Shown piece by piece: positions 63,433-64,000 of a stretch of 64,000 bases of DNA. Both the position numbers and the translations under genes were made by a program. This DNA comes from an uncultured Geobacteraceae bacterium (lineage in GTDB: Bacteria > Desulfobacterota > Desulfuromonadia > Geobacterales > Pseudopelobacteraceae): assembly GCA_903939115.1 (NCBI GenBank), contig CAJAFV010000078.1:24778-88777 (forward strand), given 5' to 3'. A model generated the notes under the pieces. That model was given only the letters and a program-made list of their open reading frames with translations. It searched no databases and had not been told where the DNA came from. Every line of letters begins with the position of its first letter. Position 1 is the stretch's first letter.

Positions 63433-64000
63433 TCACCTCGCTACAGGTCGGGCAGAGGCCTCGTTGGAATAGAGGGACTCAACTCCGTTTGCGTCGACGG
63501 AAGTGACACGCCAGTAGTATGTGGTGCCGTTAGTCAGGATGAGCTCAGCATAGGTGCTGTAGGTTGTTATGATTCCTGACGCTACCTTGGAGTATGGTCC
63601 GCCCGCCACCGTACCACGGTATACGTTGTACTTCACATTGCCCGGGACGGCTGTCCAGACCAGATCTGCCTTGCCGGGCTTGGCTCTGGCCGTCAGATTA
63701 AAGATGGTCTGCACCGGCTGCACTACCACCTGATTGACCGTGACTACTGCCGTGTCTGAACCGGTTCCACCACCATTGTCCAGAACCGTTACGGTAACGG
63801 TGTAGCTGCCGTTGACTGTGTAGAGATGACTCAAAGCAAAGGTCTTGTTAGCGTTCAGGGCCAGTGCCTGAGTTGCACTGCCGTCGCCGTAGTTTACTGT
63901 TGCAGTCCATGTATCGAGAGTCCCCGGATCAGTGAATGAACCGGAACTGGTGAAGGTGCCACCTGCGTTGATAGCTGCATCCACTCCCGCGTTCACAACA
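63433..64000 (-). CDS. PKD / fibronectin type III surface protein, C-terminal part (partial)
   Basis: The frame is open to the right edge of the window, so the 5-prime part is missing. The visible 189 residues hold a PKD-like domain (GGTFTSSGSFTDPGTLDTWTATVNYGDGSA, LSHLYTVNGSYTVTVTVLDNGGGTGSD) followed by a fibronectin type III domain (LTARAKPGKADLVWTAVPGNVKYNVYRGTVAGGPYSKV, TYYWRVTSVDANGVES). It ends right after the Fn3 domain, with no anchor. It is likely an extracellular adhesive or matrix protein. It shares the neighbourhood of the PEP-CTERM gene but is followed by its own hairpin. Confidence 0.85.
   Translation of the reverse strand, partial: VVNAGVDAAINAGGTFTSSGSFTDPGTLDTWTATVNYGDGSATQALALNANKTFALSHLYTVNGSYTVTVTVLDNGGGTGSDTAVVTVNQVVVQPVQTIFNLTARAKPGKADLVWTAVPGNVKYNVYRGTVAGGPYSKVASGIITTYSTYAELILTNGTTYYWRVTSVDANGVESLYSNEASARPVAR

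Noticed and set aside
1..64000. CRISPR arrays, tRNA or rRNA genes, insertion sequences with transposases
   Set aside because: I saw no regularly spaced direct repeats, no cloverleaf-type genes and no transposase ORFs.

Overview
The window reads as a chromosomal segment from a Geobacter-like member of the Desulfuromonadota. This is an inference from gene order (ilvC-psd-pssA; pgpH-ybeY-diacylglycerol kinase), Gram-negative envelope genes (heptose phosphatase GmhB, an exosortase-type PEP-CTERM protein, a sigma-54 promoter) and the style of the proteins; no rRNA or tRNA gene is present to confirm it. Coding density is high.

Layout. (1) 1-10.1 kb: phospholipid synthesis (ilvC tail, psd, pssA), a phosphodiesterase, a signal peptide peptidase, DAHP synthase, gmhB, rfbA and a rod-shape operon mreC-mreD-mrdA-rodA without an adjacent mreB. 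(2) 10.2-13.3 kb: a small YjfB-like protein, then a leader RNA with mutually exclusive hairpins in front of a soluble PRC/MgtE_N/CBS protein and an NRAMP-family transporter whose metal-site motifs are changed in the way expected for a Mg2+ carrier. (3) 13.3-29.7 kb, all minus strand: nucleotide synthesis and housekeeping (hit, tlyA, pyrE, purF, purQ, recQ, a DUF2442/DUF4160 pair, a PurS-PurL fusion carrying an in-frame palindromic repeat, mscS, purB, Uma2, a metallo-beta-lactamase-fold protein, DUF503, asnS, a DGK-PAP2 fusion, ybeY) and then pgpH up to 32.0 kb.

(4) 32.1-49.2 kb, all minus strand: a 14-gene extracellular contractile injection system (eCIS, phage-tail-like particle). In transcription order it encodes a DUF4255 cap-like protein, an unknown 333-aa protein, one sheath, two tube proteins, a 53-aa DUF5908 protein, a LysM baseplate protein, a VgrG-like spike, PAAR, gp25, baseplate J, a Pvc12-like protein, an unknown 953-aa protein and a CIS tape-measure-type protein. 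No AAA+ ATPase, classical fibre or obvious toxin is seen in the window. (5) 49.7-54.7 kb: a XerC/XerD-type recombinase, glnD, a glycosyltransferase and a VF530-family protein.

(6) 54.8-62.3 kb, minus strand: an ebo (metabolite-traffic) operon. It runs from an exported YdjY-domain protein and an exported squalene-cyclase-fold protein through eboD, a small 99-aa protein in the place where EboA might be expected, eboB, eboE, eboF and eboC. The set suggests synthesis or handling of an isoprenoid or quinone-like compound across the inner membrane. (7) 62.4-64 kb: a PEP-CTERM protein with a textbook sigma-54 promoter and the C-terminal part of a PKD/fibronectin-III surface protein that runs off the right edge.

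The points most worth following are the NRAMP/MgtE_N module with its leader, the ATPase-less eCIS locus with two unrecognised proteins, the extended ebo operon, the repeat inserted into purL, and the missing canonical start codon of the DGK-PAP2 gene.
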